Assembly (NCBI GenBank): GCA_017965665.1
Contig: JAGCPN010000001.1
Span: 62,001 to 126,000, forward strand
Source: Aeriscardovia sp.
Lineage (GTDB): Bacteria > Actinomycetota > Actinomycetes > Actinomycetales > Bifidobacteriaceae
Reading direction: 5' to 3'
DNA: 64,000 bases
A program made the position numbers and the translations under genes. Shown piece by piece: positions 35,679 to 44,667 of the stretch. The notes under the pieces are model-generated. The model searched no databases. It was not told the origin of the DNA and was given only the letters and a program-made list of their open reading frames with translations. The stretch's first letter is position 1; every line of letters starts with the position of its first letter.

Positions 35679-38678
35679 ATGAAGCGACAGAAGATTTATA
35701 TTGTAAGGATAATAGCAGTAATTCTGTCGCTATTTTTTACAGCAAGTTTTTTTATAGGCGCCGATGCGGATGCCGCTGCAACTCCCGGCGAAAATAGCGC
35801 GCAACCGACTTCATCGGAAAATATTAAGCCTTCATCCGCCACTTCTTTGTCTGCAAAGAATGGGTCGGATTCAGCAGGTGAAACCCAAGATAAAACCGGG
35901 GTAGCGGCTGAAGGGATGTATTCTTCAGGCTCTGCTTCCAAGCCCTACTCTCCCTTTGCCACCAACCTTTCCAGCTCCCCATCCAAAATGCCTTCTCTCG
36001 CCCAAGATTCTGTTCCTTCTTCTTTTGGAAGTGGCTGGACAAGCGAAGTTTTAACCTTTGCTGCCAACAACCTTTTGAACGCTGCAGATCCTTCAAGCGC
36101 GCAAGATCCCTCCGTCACCGCGGACGGCGTAATTTCCTTCCTTGAAGGGAAAGGGATAACTGTGGCCACCGGAGCTGAAACGGAAATAACAAACGAAGTA
36201 AACAGCCTGATAAAAAAGTACAATGACCACCCCACCCTTATTACGGGAGCCCCTCTGGCCAGAATTTTTGCGCTTCAAATTATGTGCATGAAAAACACCT
36301 CTACAGGCCAGCTCGTCTACCCCGAAGCCTTTCCCCAGGACATGCTGGGAAAAGACTACAGCAGCGAGTACCAGTCCTCATGGAACGAGGCTACAAGCGG
36401 CAAGTCCTACACTCTAAGTGCCACCTACATCTACGATTCCATTTCTTACACCACTTCCAACGTCATTTGGGAAGACCCCGCCATCACCCCCATGGCTTCA
36501 AAAGAGAATTCAGGGGTCTACTCCTTGAATCAGATTGAAACGAACCACCTAAATTCCATGAAGGCCCAAAGCGGGAAAATAAACTCTCTAAACCTCATAG
36601 GCATAACCCAGAGGGCCTACGCCATAAAGACAAATCCCCCTTCCATGTCGATTTCTAAGGGATATGAAGAAGGCACCGGAAACAACGGAAATGCAAAGGA
36701 CGCCTATATAGACATCACTCCAGATGACGTAGTTTCTCCCAGCTCCTCAACCACGGTGGAATTTAGCGTGCAGACCGGTCCCTCCTCCACTTCAGCTCTT
36801 AGCGCCACCCTCAATTTAAGCGCGGCTCCCAATGCCCAGATAGAAAAAAACAGTTTTAAGGTCTCAAAAGAGAGAGGAATCGACGCCTCCGATTTTCAGG
36901 CATCTCTTAGCAACGGCAACCGGACCGCTTTCATAAAATACATCGGCTCCACTTCGCTTCCTGCAGACAAAAAGATTACTTTTTCCTTCGCTGTGGACGT
37001 AACTTCTCCTGCCTCTTACCTCTCCGAAGTTTGCTCAGTGGCAAGAGATGAAGTGGTTTCAGACACTTCCACCCTCACCCTGACTGCCAGCAGCGACACC
37101 TGGTGCTTCCCGATTGCTTCCCTCTCCCAGCCTCAGCCCAGCGCCTCTTCTTTGTCTTCCCCCTCTCAAATCACTATGGAAGTTCCAGGCTGGCTTTTTG
37201 AGTACTCCGTCCCCGTTACCGACATTTTCTGGAGCGATTTTGGCTCCGGAAAAACTACGTCTTTAAGTCAATACCGTCAATTCCAGCCCGCCCTCCCAAA
37301 CCTCAATCAGTATTCGGTAAATACTTCAGACCTTAAAGTAGAAGATCTTACTACGGGCCAAAACGTTACCTCCCTCTTCTCCGCTTCCTACACTCCCGCA
37401 TTTTCTTACGACACGGGCCTTCCCTATTCAGGGGCAAACAGCTATGGAGGCTACAGCCTCACTCCCGCCTCCTTAAAGGTGTCGTGGAACGGCTCGTGGC
37501 CCGCTTCCCCGGCTTCTCCAATAGGCTACGATATGTTTGAAGTGAGTTTTCCTCTGACCCTGAAAACCGCAAACGGGGGAAGCATCAATTCCCAGGTTTC
37601 AGCTTCCCCCTTAATTGCTTCGAGTCAGGAACAAATTCCCACCCCATCTTCCACGCAGCCCGATCCAGACGAGCTTGAAAATGCGGGAAATGTGGAAAAC
37701 GGAAATATTGTCAATTCCAACCTCACGGCTACTCTTGGAGTACCAATGCCTTTTGAGACTAAAGCCGCCTTTCCGGATGCTAGCCAGATTGCGGCGATGA
37801 GCGCCTCATCTCTTTATCTTGTCTTTTATCTTCACGACCTCACCGCGAGCGCCTCTTTAGGCTCTATAAAGATTAATGGGCTCGCCTATTCCAGCCTCCC
37901 TTCACACCTTGCATCTTCAAACAATGGCATCACTTTAATTCCCCTAAACGCGGAGGACATAAACTACATAAAAAATCACTCCTCTTCCGCCTCCACTCTG
38001 ACGGCCTCCTTTAATTGGAGCCTAAGTTCGGCTCCCAGCTATGCCACTGTTGAGACGGGCTACCTTCCCTCTTCTTCCCTAGGCGCCTCTTTGGCTCCCT
38101 CCTTTATTTCCCTCTCGGCAGCCAAATCCCTTAGCGTTTACACCAACGGAGTTTCTTCCCTCACCCCCAACGCAAATCAGAGTTCAGCCCTAACGGGGAT
38201 ATGGTTCCAAAATGAGTACCTTCAGGGAGGGGACGCTAAGGGGGCGAAGTTCAGCGTTCAAAATTCAGAGGGCCTGTACCTCGCCGCCTCTTCTTCACAA
38301 AATCCCCCTTACTCCTACTCTTCTGCCCCTTACTACTTCTCTTCTGTAAACGGCGATGGCCTGTTTAGGGTTTGGGGCATGGCCGACGGAACCTACACCG
38401 TAACCGAGACCAAGCTGCCCGAAGGGGCCGCAGGCGAAATGCCGAGCTTTAAAGTCACTTTAAATTACTCTTCCGGCAGGCCTTCTGCCATTTTTGACCC
38501 CAATCCCTCTTCGCTTGTAAACAAGAGCGGATTCATAGTTTTTAATAGAGAAGGGACCGCTTCGCAACTTCCCCTGACCGGAGGAAAACTCAAAATCGCA
38601 TTTCTTTGCGTGATTGTTCCCGTGCTTTTGGCTCTTGCAGGTTTTGCATCTTATAGGATTTATAAGTTGAAGTCCTAG
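35679..38678 (+). CDS. LPLTGG-anchored surface adhesin, copy 2
   Basis: A 999-residue paralogue of the adhesin at 26591-29665. It has a signal peptide and a disordered stretch with YSSGSASKPYSPFATNL. The N-terminal domain holds the lone cysteine C203 in QIMCMKNTSTGQLVYP. Middle domains carry the pair SEVCSVARD and DTWCFPI. The terminal SpaA/Cna-B-like domain (ALTGIWFQNEYLQGGDAKGAKFSV) is followed by LPLTGG at 964, a hydrophobic stretch and a basic tail. The ends of the two adhesins are nearly the same while the middle parts differ, as expected if the ends keep a shared job and the middle meets the host or partner. Confidence 0.85.
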   Translation: MKRQKIYIVRIIAVILSLFFTASFFIGADADAAATPGENSAQPTSSENIKPSSATSLSAKNGSDSAGETQDKTGVAAEGMYSSGSASKPYSPFATNLSSSPSKMPSLAQDSVPSSFGSGWTSEVLTFAANNLLNAADPSSAQDPSVTADGVISFLEGKGITVATGAETEITNEVNSLIKKYNDHPTLITGAPLARIFALQIMCMKNTSTGQLVYPEAFPQDMLGKDYSSEYQSSWNEATSGKSYTLSATYIYDSISYTTSNVIWEDPAITPMASKENSGVYSLNQIETNHLNSMKAQSGKINSLNLIGITQRAYAIKTNPPSMSISKGYEEGTGNNGNAKDAYIDITPDDVVSPSSSTTVEFSVQTGPSSTSALSATLNLSAAPNAQIEKNSFKVSKERGIDASDFQASLSNGNRTAFIKYIGSTSLPADKKITFSFAVDVTSPASYLSEVCSVARDEVVSDTSTLTLTASSDTWCFPIASLSQPQPSASSLSSPSQITMEVPGWLFEYSVPVTDIFWSDFGSGKTTSLSQYRQFQPALPNLNQYSVNTSDLKVEDLTTGQNVTSLFSASYTPAFSYDTGLPYSGANSYGGYSLTPASLKVSWNGSWPASPASPIGYDMFEVSFPLTLKTANGGSINSQVSASPLIASSQEQIPTPSSTQPDPDELENAGNVENGNIVNSNLTATLGVPMPFETKAAFPDASQIAAMSASSLYLVFYLHDLTASASLGSIKINGLAYSSLPSHLASSNNGITLIPLNAEDINYIKNHSSSASTLTASFNWSLSSAPSYATVETGYLPSSSLGASLAPSFISLSAAKSLSVYTNGVSSLTPNANQSSALTGIWFQNEYLQGGDAKGAKFSVQNSEGLYLAASSSQNPPYSYSSAPYYFSSVNGDGLFRVWGMADGTYTVTETKLPEGAAGEMPSFKVTLNYSSGRPSAIFDPNPSSLVNKSGFIVFNREGTASQLPLTGGKLKIAFLCVIVPVLLALAGFASYRIYKLKS

Positions 38679-39003
38679 ATTTTTAAATAGGGTGCAGGCA
38701 CCGTTTCAAAAGGATTTTCAGGTTTAACCTAAGAAAGGGCAGGGTTCTCACCTAAGCCAATTTTCATGCCTCCGGTTTTCCGAAGATCTGCCAAACTTTT
38801 AAGCGGAAATTTAGGGGATCTAAGAGGCTGAAAAGCCATATGCCCTTTTGCCTCTAAAACGGGAGTTTTAAAAGGAAATAAAACAGCGGCGCAACGGCTT
38901 AAATCCAAATAGGCTTTCGGGAATTCGACAGCCCTCCTTCGCCTTTTCCAAAATATGATGGGGCGGTAGTGTTTAGTAGTATTTAGGTGTCAGGAGAAGG
39001 AAG
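38679..39003. other. Intergenic region before the third adhesin
   Basis: About 325 bases. No gene. A small GGTGC/GCACC inverted repeat lies shortly after the adhesin stop but lacks a T run. The 3' end holds the AGGAGAAGGAAG ribosome binding site for the next gene. Confidence 0.45.
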
Positions 39004-41739
39004 ATGAAAAAAAAGAGATCTAAAAAAAGAAGAAAGCTTTTAGCCCTATTTTCAGCTATGGCCGTCTTACTGGCTGGCGGGGCAGGAGCCGGGATAGCTT
39101 TTTCGGCTATGGCGGCGGTAAAAAAGCATCCCTCTTCTTCCTTCCCCTCTTCCCCCTCCTCTCTTTCAAACTTTAAAGAGCTCTACTTTAAAGCCGAGGG
39201 CGAAGAGGGGGGAAGCCTAAAGGAAGTGAAGTTCCTTTTAACTTCCCCCTCTTCTTCTAAGGCTTCCCTCCCCCCGTCATCTTCTTCCTTTGAGGTCCCG
39301 AAGGGCTCTTCTGCCTCCTATTCCAAAAGAGGGGATTTGATAGATCTCTCTCAAGGAGAGAATGGGGTATTTTCCTTTGAGGTAAAGCCCGGCAAATATG
39401 ACATCACAATGCAGGGAGGGGAAAGTGAGGAAGGAAATCCCCTTTCCTACGGCTCTTACTATCTTGCCCCGACATTTGAAGTGGATCGTACTTCTTCCTC
39501 TGAAACTATCGCTTCCGTTTCAGATCCCTTTGGATTTGTAAACCCAAAGGAAAAGGAAGTTGTAGTGGGCTCTCAAAATCCCGCTTCCGAAAGGATTGAG
39601 GGAAACAAACTTTCGACTTCTTCCTTTACTGCCCTCCCGGGTTCCTCCCACCCCTACTCCTACCAAGTGGAAAGCTTCCTTCCGTTTATACAGAGCGGCA
39701 AGGACGCGGAAGGAAAGAATGCTTCTTCAACTCCGCTCTCCTTCTCGCTCTCCCTTCCTTCCCAGACCCTTGTAAAGAAGAGCATAGAGATAAACTCCCT
39801 CTCCCTTTCCTCCCTTAAGGGCGTGTCCCTCTCTTCTTCCCCTGCTTCTTCTTCCCTTAAACTGACCTTTTCGCCTCTGGCGCTTGAAACCATAGAAGAA
39901 AAGGGAAAGTCCCCTCTTCCCTCGATTTCTCCCCTTGTCCAGAAGTCAGGGGTGAGAAGGATGATTTCCGTCACTTTCCAGGCCTATCTAAACTCCGCTT
40001 CTTCCAAGGCTCCTTCTTCAACCTTTGAATTCGATTACCAGGCATGGATGGGTAAAGAGCCTAAAGGGAAAGAAGAAATGATGGAGCCAAAGGTAACGGT
40101 TGGCACCCCCGTTATAGAGAAGAGGCAATCCTCGGATAAAACCCCTGCCAGATCGGTTCTTACCTCTTCTTCTTACCAGGGACTTCCCTGTGTAGGAGAA
40201 GATGGAAAACCCCTGAAGCAGGTGACTGTGCTTCTTGCAAATCCAGATTCTGGCGGAGACGGCTACTCGATACCTTATGTGTTCACCAATTCAAATGCCA
40301 ATATTCCCTCAGGAGACATCGGCCTTCCGGAGGGATCTACGGTCACAGCTTCTGATCAGGGCGATACTGTCACTTTTGAGGGGTCAGATATAACCCTATA
40401 CAATCCTTCGGGCCCCGAGCTCCCTATTCAATTAACCCCAATTTCAGGCGTAAACCAGGAGGGGGAGAGCGTCTCTTACGGCTCCGACTACGTTTCCCCC
40501 CAACTCTATCTAAGTTTTACTTCTTCCGGAGTTTCTGCAACCGTACAGGTATGGTCGCCCTTCCTGGATTATTCCTCGCAGGGGAATGTGACCCAAATTG
40601 TAGTGGGGGCAACTAACCCTGCGATCTCCCGGGTGGATGGTTCTTCCCTCTCTTCCTCCGCTTTCACTGCCACCGTAGGTTCTTCCAACCCCTACACTTA
40701 CCAAGCCACCGCTTTCCTTCCTTACGGCTATGGGGACGACTATATAAATTCAGGAAATTCCTTCCTTCCTTCCGATCCTCTCACCTTTACCCTTTATGCC
40801 CCCGGCCAAAGCATTCTGTTAACCAGCATTAAAATAAACGGCCTTTCTTTGTTTTCCCTTCTTGAAGCCGGGGGAGGTTTTCCTTCAGAATCCGGATCCG
40901 ACTTTAGCATGCAGATAACTCCGCCAGAGCTTTCATTTATAGAAAGTCAGGGGAACCTCCCTCTACCCTCTTCAGGGCTTCTTACCCAAAACGGGGTAAC
41001 CAACCACACTCTTTCCATAGAGTGGAACGCCTACCTTGATCCTTCCTTTACTTCTTCTTCCGATGCCACTTTCGCCTTTTACTACGAAGATCTCGTAGGC
41101 AACCAGGGACAGGGCGAAGCAAGCGGAAGCGCCATGCCCGTGACGCCCGAGGTTTCAACTAACGGCCCTGCAGATAACTCGGTTCCCTCTTCCCTTTCTC
41201 CCCAGGACCCTTCTTCTTCTACCGGCCTCTGGTTTAAAGCCCTTTGGAAAAGCAAAAACACGTCTGCTACGGGGGCAAAATTTAGCGTTCAAAATTCAAA
41301 GGGCCTCTACCTTTCGCCTGAAGAAAGCAACGGATCTTTTGAAGGATGGGAATTTTCTTCTTCTCCCTTCGACTTTGAAGGGCAAAATGCCGTTTTCTCG
41401 TTTGGCGGCCTGGCGGACGGAACCTACACCATAACCCAGCAGGATCCTCCCGCAGGAGCTCCTTCTTCTTCTGTGTCTTTTACTTCCGCCCTTTCCTATT
41501 CCTCCCCGGAAGCTCTAAAGGCCCTAAACGATCCCATGGGAATTTTGGATCCCTCCCTCGATACCCTTTACTACGGCCTCAATGTCCCTTCTACTTCTTC
41601 CCTTCCGCTGACGGGAGGAAAAGGCCTGTTGCTTATTTCTCTTTCTTCCTTTTTCTTCCTCATTTTGGGGGCAGGAATCTGGTGGTCAATTAAGAAGAGA
41701 GGGGGAAGCGGGCGCTCTTCTTTTGGAAAGCATGCATAG
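39004..41739 (+). CDS. LPLTGG-anchored surface protein with duplicated domain
   Basis: A 911-residue cell-wall protein. A very basic head (KKKRSKKRRK) precedes a signal segment (about 12-38). Two long homologous units follow, about residues 58-352 and 391-705. Matching landmarks are VVVGSQNPASERIEG against IVVGATNPAISRVDG, FTALPGSSHPYSYQ against FTATVGSSNPYTYQ, and SIEINSLSLSSL against SIKINGLSLFSL. A SpaA/Cna-B-like domain (GLWFKALWKSKNTSATGAKFSVQN to ADGTYTITQQ) precedes LPLTGG at 867, a hydrophobic stretch and a basic tail. ATG 39004 has AGGAGAAGG upstream. It has no divergent transglutaminase-like partner. It is probably an adhesin. Confidence 0.85.
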   Translation: MKKKRSKKRRKLLALFSAMAVLLAGGAGAGIAFSAMAAVKKHPSSSFPSSPSSLSNFKELYFKAEGEEGGSLKEVKFLLTSPSSSKASLPPSSSSFEVPKGSSASYSKRGDLIDLSQGENGVFSFEVKPGKYDITMQGGESEEGNPLSYGSYYLAPTFEVDRTSSSETIASVSDPFGFVNPKEKEVVVGSQNPASERIEGNKLSTSSFTALPGSSHPYSYQVESFLPFIQSGKDAEGKNASSTPLSFSLSLPSQTLVKKSIEINSLSLSSLKGVSLSSSPASSSLKLTFSPLALETIEEKGKSPLPSISPLVQKSGVRRMISVTFQAYLNSASSKAPSSTFEFDYQAWMGKEPKGKEEMMEPKVTVGTPVIEKRQSSDKTPARSVLTSSSYQGLPCVGEDGKPLKQVTVLLANPDSGGDGYSIPYVFTNSNANIPSGDIGLPEGSTVTASDQGDTVTFEGSDITLYNPSGPELPIQLTPISGVNQEGESVSYGSDYVSPQLYLSFTSSGVSATVQVWSPFLDYSSQGNVTQIVVGATNPAISRVDGSSLSSSAFTATVGSSNPYTYQATAFLPYGYGDDYINSGNSFLPSDPLTFTLYAPGQSILLTSIKINGLSLFSLLEAGGGFPSESGSDFSMQITPPELSFIESQGNLPLPSSGLLTQNGVTNHTLSIEWNAYLDPSFTSSSDATFAFYYEDLVGNQGQGEASGSAMPVTPEVSTNGPADNSVPSSLSPQDPSSSTGLWFKALWKSKNTSATGAKFSVQNSKGLYLSPEESNGSFEGWEFSSSPFDFEGQNAVFSFGGLADGTYTITQQDPPAGAPSSSVSFTSALSYSSPEALKALNDPMGILDPSLDTLYYGLNVPSTSSLPLTGGKGLLLISLSSFFFLILGAGIWWSIKKRGGSGRSSFGKHA

Positions 41740-41810
41740 GATTTTTAAATAAGGAAGCACCTTCTCCCTTTAAAGCTTTTGCTTTTAGCGCCTTAGGCCC
41801 TAATCAACAA

Positions 41811-41829
41811 GGGCGCAGCCCGTTTTTTT
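41811..41829 (+). terminator. Terminator after the third adhesin
   Basis: GGGC, GCA loop, GCCC followed by G and seven T residues. It lies 72 bases after the stop codon of the adhesin. Confidence 0.8.
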
Positions 41830-41983
41830 ACGCACCCAAAACCAAATTCTGACTTTTTATCCTCTTTTTGTTTTTGCTTTTAACCGAGCGGGATCTTTAG
41901 TAAAAAATTTACAAATCCTTCAGCCGCCTTTCCAAATCCTTCCCTCTTTTTTTGCTAGCATTAAAAAAACTTTAAGGAGGAAA

Positions 41984-43306
41984 ATGGGAGCCGTAATTTC
42001 AGGAATACAGGTGCAAGAGGAGAGCCTCGAGGTTCCTCTCGACTGGAGGGGACTGAACCCCTCCGACGAAGGCGAGGTCGAAAAAAGGATTAGAGAGGAG
42101 AAGCTCTCCGTTTCCTATAAAGTTTTAAAAAAGGCGCAGTCGGCAGAAAAAAACCTGCCTCCGCTCATATACTTCCAGGGAGGGCCGGGCGAAAAATGCC
42201 CGCGGCCAGGGGGGCTCAATGCCTGCAAGCCCTGGATTAGGACGGCTTTAGACGCCGGATTTGAGGTGGTGCTTCCCGATCAGAGGGGGGTCGGAAATTC
42301 TTCCCCCATCACGCCGGCCGACCTTCTGCGGCGCGGAAAACCCGAGGCGCAGGCCGAGTATCTGAAAAGGTTTTTGGCCAGATCCATCGCCTGCGATTTC
42401 GAGTATCTGAGGATAAAGAAGTTCAGGGGCGAAAAGTGGACCTCCCTGGGGCAGTCCTACGGAGGGTTTATCACCCTGTGCTACCTTTCCTTCTTCCCCG
42501 GGGCCTTCAAGATCGCCTTCACTTCGGGCGGAATTCCTAAGATTCCTTCCGAAATATCGAAGGTGTACGAGAAGACCTACGAGAGGCTTGAAGAGAAGAA
42601 TGAGGCGTATTTTGAGGCCTTTCCTGAGGACAGGGAGATTCTTTCCCGCATAGCCGACCGGCTGGAAGCGGGAAGCTACCGCCTGCCCGACGGAAGCCAG
42701 ATGACGGTTCAAAGGCTCCAGTCTCTGGGGCAGGCGTTCGGGATGTCTACGGGGTTTGCATCCGTGCACTGGATGCTCGACGAGGCCCTGCAGGGCACAG
42801 GCCTGGGCGAGAACTTCCTCAGGGACGTCTGGCAGGCCACTTCCAGCTACGGTGGCGAGCTCTATTGGACCCTGCAGGAGGCCATATACATGAACGGCAA
42901 GGGCAGGCCCGGCTGGGAAGCCGAGAGGCAAAGGGACCTTCGCCCGCAGTTCTCTTCTTCCGCCCGGCCCCTCATGTTTACGGGAGAAATGACATACAAG
43001 TGGAGGTTTGAGGAAGACAAGGCCCTCATGCCCTTCAGGGACGCGGCTTTCGCACTGGAAGAGAGCGAAGAATGGGATCCTCTCTATTCTCTTCCCCAGC
43101 TCAGGGAAAATCCCGTTCCCCTCTACGCCATGGTGTATTTCAACGACATGTACGTGCCGAGGGAATGGTCAATGGAGACTCTGTCTGAAATCGGAAACTC
43201 CCACAGCATAGTCACCAGCGAGTTCGAGCACGACGGTATACGGGTCGGAGACGCTTTCAAGAGGATCTTCGAAATGGCAGTGAGAAACGGAGACGTGCGG
43301 AACTAG
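41984..43306 (+). CDS. S33-family prolyl aminopeptidase-like hydrolase
   Basis: A 440-residue alpha/beta hydrolase of the proline iminopeptidase group, which removes N-terminal proline from peptides. The oxyanion loop is YFQGGPGEKCPRPGG, then LPDQRGVGNSS, and the nucleophile elbow GQSYGG places the catalytic serine at 158. The acid is probably the Asp in YFNDMYVP and the base the His in SEFEHDGIRVGD. No signal peptide, so it is cytoplasmic. AAGGAGG precedes the ATG. It converges with the nickel permease gene over a shared terminator. Confidence 0.88.
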   Translation: MGAVISGIQVQEESLEVPLDWRGLNPSDEGEVEKRIREEKLSVSYKVLKKAQSAEKNLPPLIYFQGGPGEKCPRPGGLNACKPWIRTALDAGFEVVLPDQRGVGNSSPITPADLLRRGKPEAQAEYLKRFLARSIACDFEYLRIKKFRGEKWTSLGQSYGGFITLCYLSFFPGAFKIAFTSGGIPKIPSEISKVYEKTYERLEEKNEAYFEAFPEDREILSRIADRLEAGSYRLPDGSQMTVQRLQSLGQAFGMSTGFASVHWMLDEALQGTGLGENFLRDVWQATSSYGGELYWTLQEAIYMNGKGRPGWEAERQRDLRPQFSSSARPLMFTGEMTYKWRFEEDKALMPFRDAAFALEESEEWDPLYSLPQLRENPVPLYAMVYFNDMYVPREWSMETLSEIGNSHSIVTSEFEHDGIRVGDAFKRIFEMAVRNGDVRN

Positions 43307-43320
43307 GTTTTGGACAAACA

Positions 43321-43353
43321 AAAAAGCAGGGCACCGTAAAGCCCTGCTTTTTT
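43321..43353. terminator. Bidirectional terminator
   Basis: AAAAAGCAGGGC, an eight-base loop and GCCCTGCTTTTTT form a long stem with A and T runs on both sides. It serves the hydrolase gene on + and the nickel permease gene on -. Confidence 0.9.
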
Positions 43354-43365
43354 ATCCCAAAGGTC

Positions 43366-44562
43366 TTAAATTAATTTCTTCTTTTTAAGTTCCTCGGGAT
43401 CGAAGGTGGCTTCTCCGGAGCCCGTTATGACCCGGTTGGCCTCGACCACCATTGCCCTTATGGCCTCATTCTTTTCAAGCTGCTCTTTGAGGAAGATATC
43501 TTTTTCCGAAAGGTGGAATACCTTCCAGAACATCCAGGACAGGAGCCAGGCGAGGGCGAACATTCCAACCAGGCAGTAGCCGATGTCGGCAAAATCGATG
43601 TTCTGGATCCAGAAGAGGAATCCGGACTGGGCGTTCACCTCCATGCCTATGACCTGTATCACTTCAATCCACGCCACTATGAAGGCCACAGTGACCGAGA
43701 GGATGGTGATGATCATGTTGTAGTAGATCTTCTTGAGCGGGGAAGTCAGGGTCCACTTGTAGGCGCTGGCCATGAAGAATCCGTCCAAGGTATCCATCAG
43801 GCACATTCCCGCAGCGAACAAAATCGGGAGGGCTATGACGGCGGTCGGAGGGGCTCCGGCGGCAGTCGCCTGGGCGGAAGTGGCGAGCATGGCGACCTGT
43901 GTGGCCGTGTCGAAGCCGAGGCCGAAGAGGAAGCCTATGACGTAGATCTGCCAGTTCTTGTTGGCGACGTTGAGGACCTTGTTGACGGCCTTGTCGACTC
44001 CGCTTTCGCCTTTCCTTTTTACATCGTCGTCTGCGGGGTTGTACCTTCCGGCCTTCACTTCCTTGAAGGTGTGGTAGGTGCGCCTGAGAATGACGATGTT
44101 GGCCAGGCAGAGAATGAAGAGGAAGACTGCAGAGATTATGGTACCGGCCACGTTCCCCCATGCCGCGAGCTTCGGAATTGCGTTTTTGGCCAGTTCCACA
44201 GCAGTAATAGTTAAAATGCCCATGCAAAACACCACGGTGGAGTGCCCCAGGGAGAAGAAGAATCCGGCCCCACGGGTCCTTTTGCCCATTTGGACGAGTT
44301 TTCTTGTGGTGTTGTCGATGAAAGCTATGTGATCGCAATCGAAGGCGTGCTCAAGTCCGAATACCAGAGACAGGCCTCCCATTGCCAGAAGCCAGGGATA
44401 ATGGGCTATGCCGCTGCACAGCACGCCCCATCCAATTGCCCATAGGCACAGGATTACAATTCCGTACCTTAGGGCGTCACCTTTCCAGGTTCTGCTAGCA
44501 TTAGCCATACTAGAATCTTTCTTTCCAGAAGAAATAAGTTGGTCGTAAGGTGAGACGGACAT
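43366..44562 (-). CDS. NiCoT-family nickel/cobalt permease
   Basis: A 398-residue membrane protein of the NiCoT (HoxN/NixA) family, importing Ni2+ and/or Co2+. About eight membrane segments are visible; the family signature lies in segment II (GLEHAFDCDHIAFIDNTTRK), with LGHSTVVF, GFLFGLGFDTATQ and AAGMCLMDTLDGFFM. I place the start at ATG 44562, because a good promoter (TTGCAT, 16 bases, TATAAA) ends exactly seven bases upstream, giving a leaderless message; ATG 44508 is the alternative. An in-frame extension to 45243 runs through the opposite gene and is not real. No urease or hydrogenase genes are nearby to name the metal user. Confidence 0.92.
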   Translation of the reverse strand: MSVSPYDQLISSGKKDSSMANASRTWKGDALRYGIVILCLWAIGWGVLCSGIAHYPWLLAMGGLSLVFGLEHAFDCDHIAFIDNTTRKLVQMGKRTRGAGFFFSLGHSTVVFCMGILTITAVELAKNAIPKLAAWGNVAGTIISAVFLFILCLANIVILRRTYHTFKEVKAGRYNPADDDVKRKGESGVDKAVNKVLNVANKNWQIYVIGFLFGLGFDTATQVAMLATSAQATAAGAPPTAVIALPILFAAGMCLMDTLDGFFMASAYKWTLTSPLKKIYYNMIITILSVTVAFIVAWIEVIQVIGMEVNAQSGFLFWIQNIDFADIGYCLVGMFALAWLLSWMFWKVFHLSEKDIFLKEQLEKNEAIRAMVVEANRVITGSGEATFDPEELKKKKLI

Positions 44563-44569
44563 TGCCAAT

Positions 44570-44597
44570 TTTATAGGATAAAAAATACGAGATGCAA
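44570..44597 (-). promoter_or_regulatory. Promoter of the nickel/cobalt permease gene
   Basis: On the minus strand TTGCAT (44597-44592) and TATAAA (44575-44570) are 16 bases apart, and the start codon follows seven bases later, so transcription probably begins at the A of ATG. Confidence 0.65.
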
Positions 44598-44667
44598 GAG
44601 TAAAAGGTTTTAAAATTGCGGCCTCAGTACAATAAAAAGGGCCATAAAAAACCGATTGGAAATTGCA

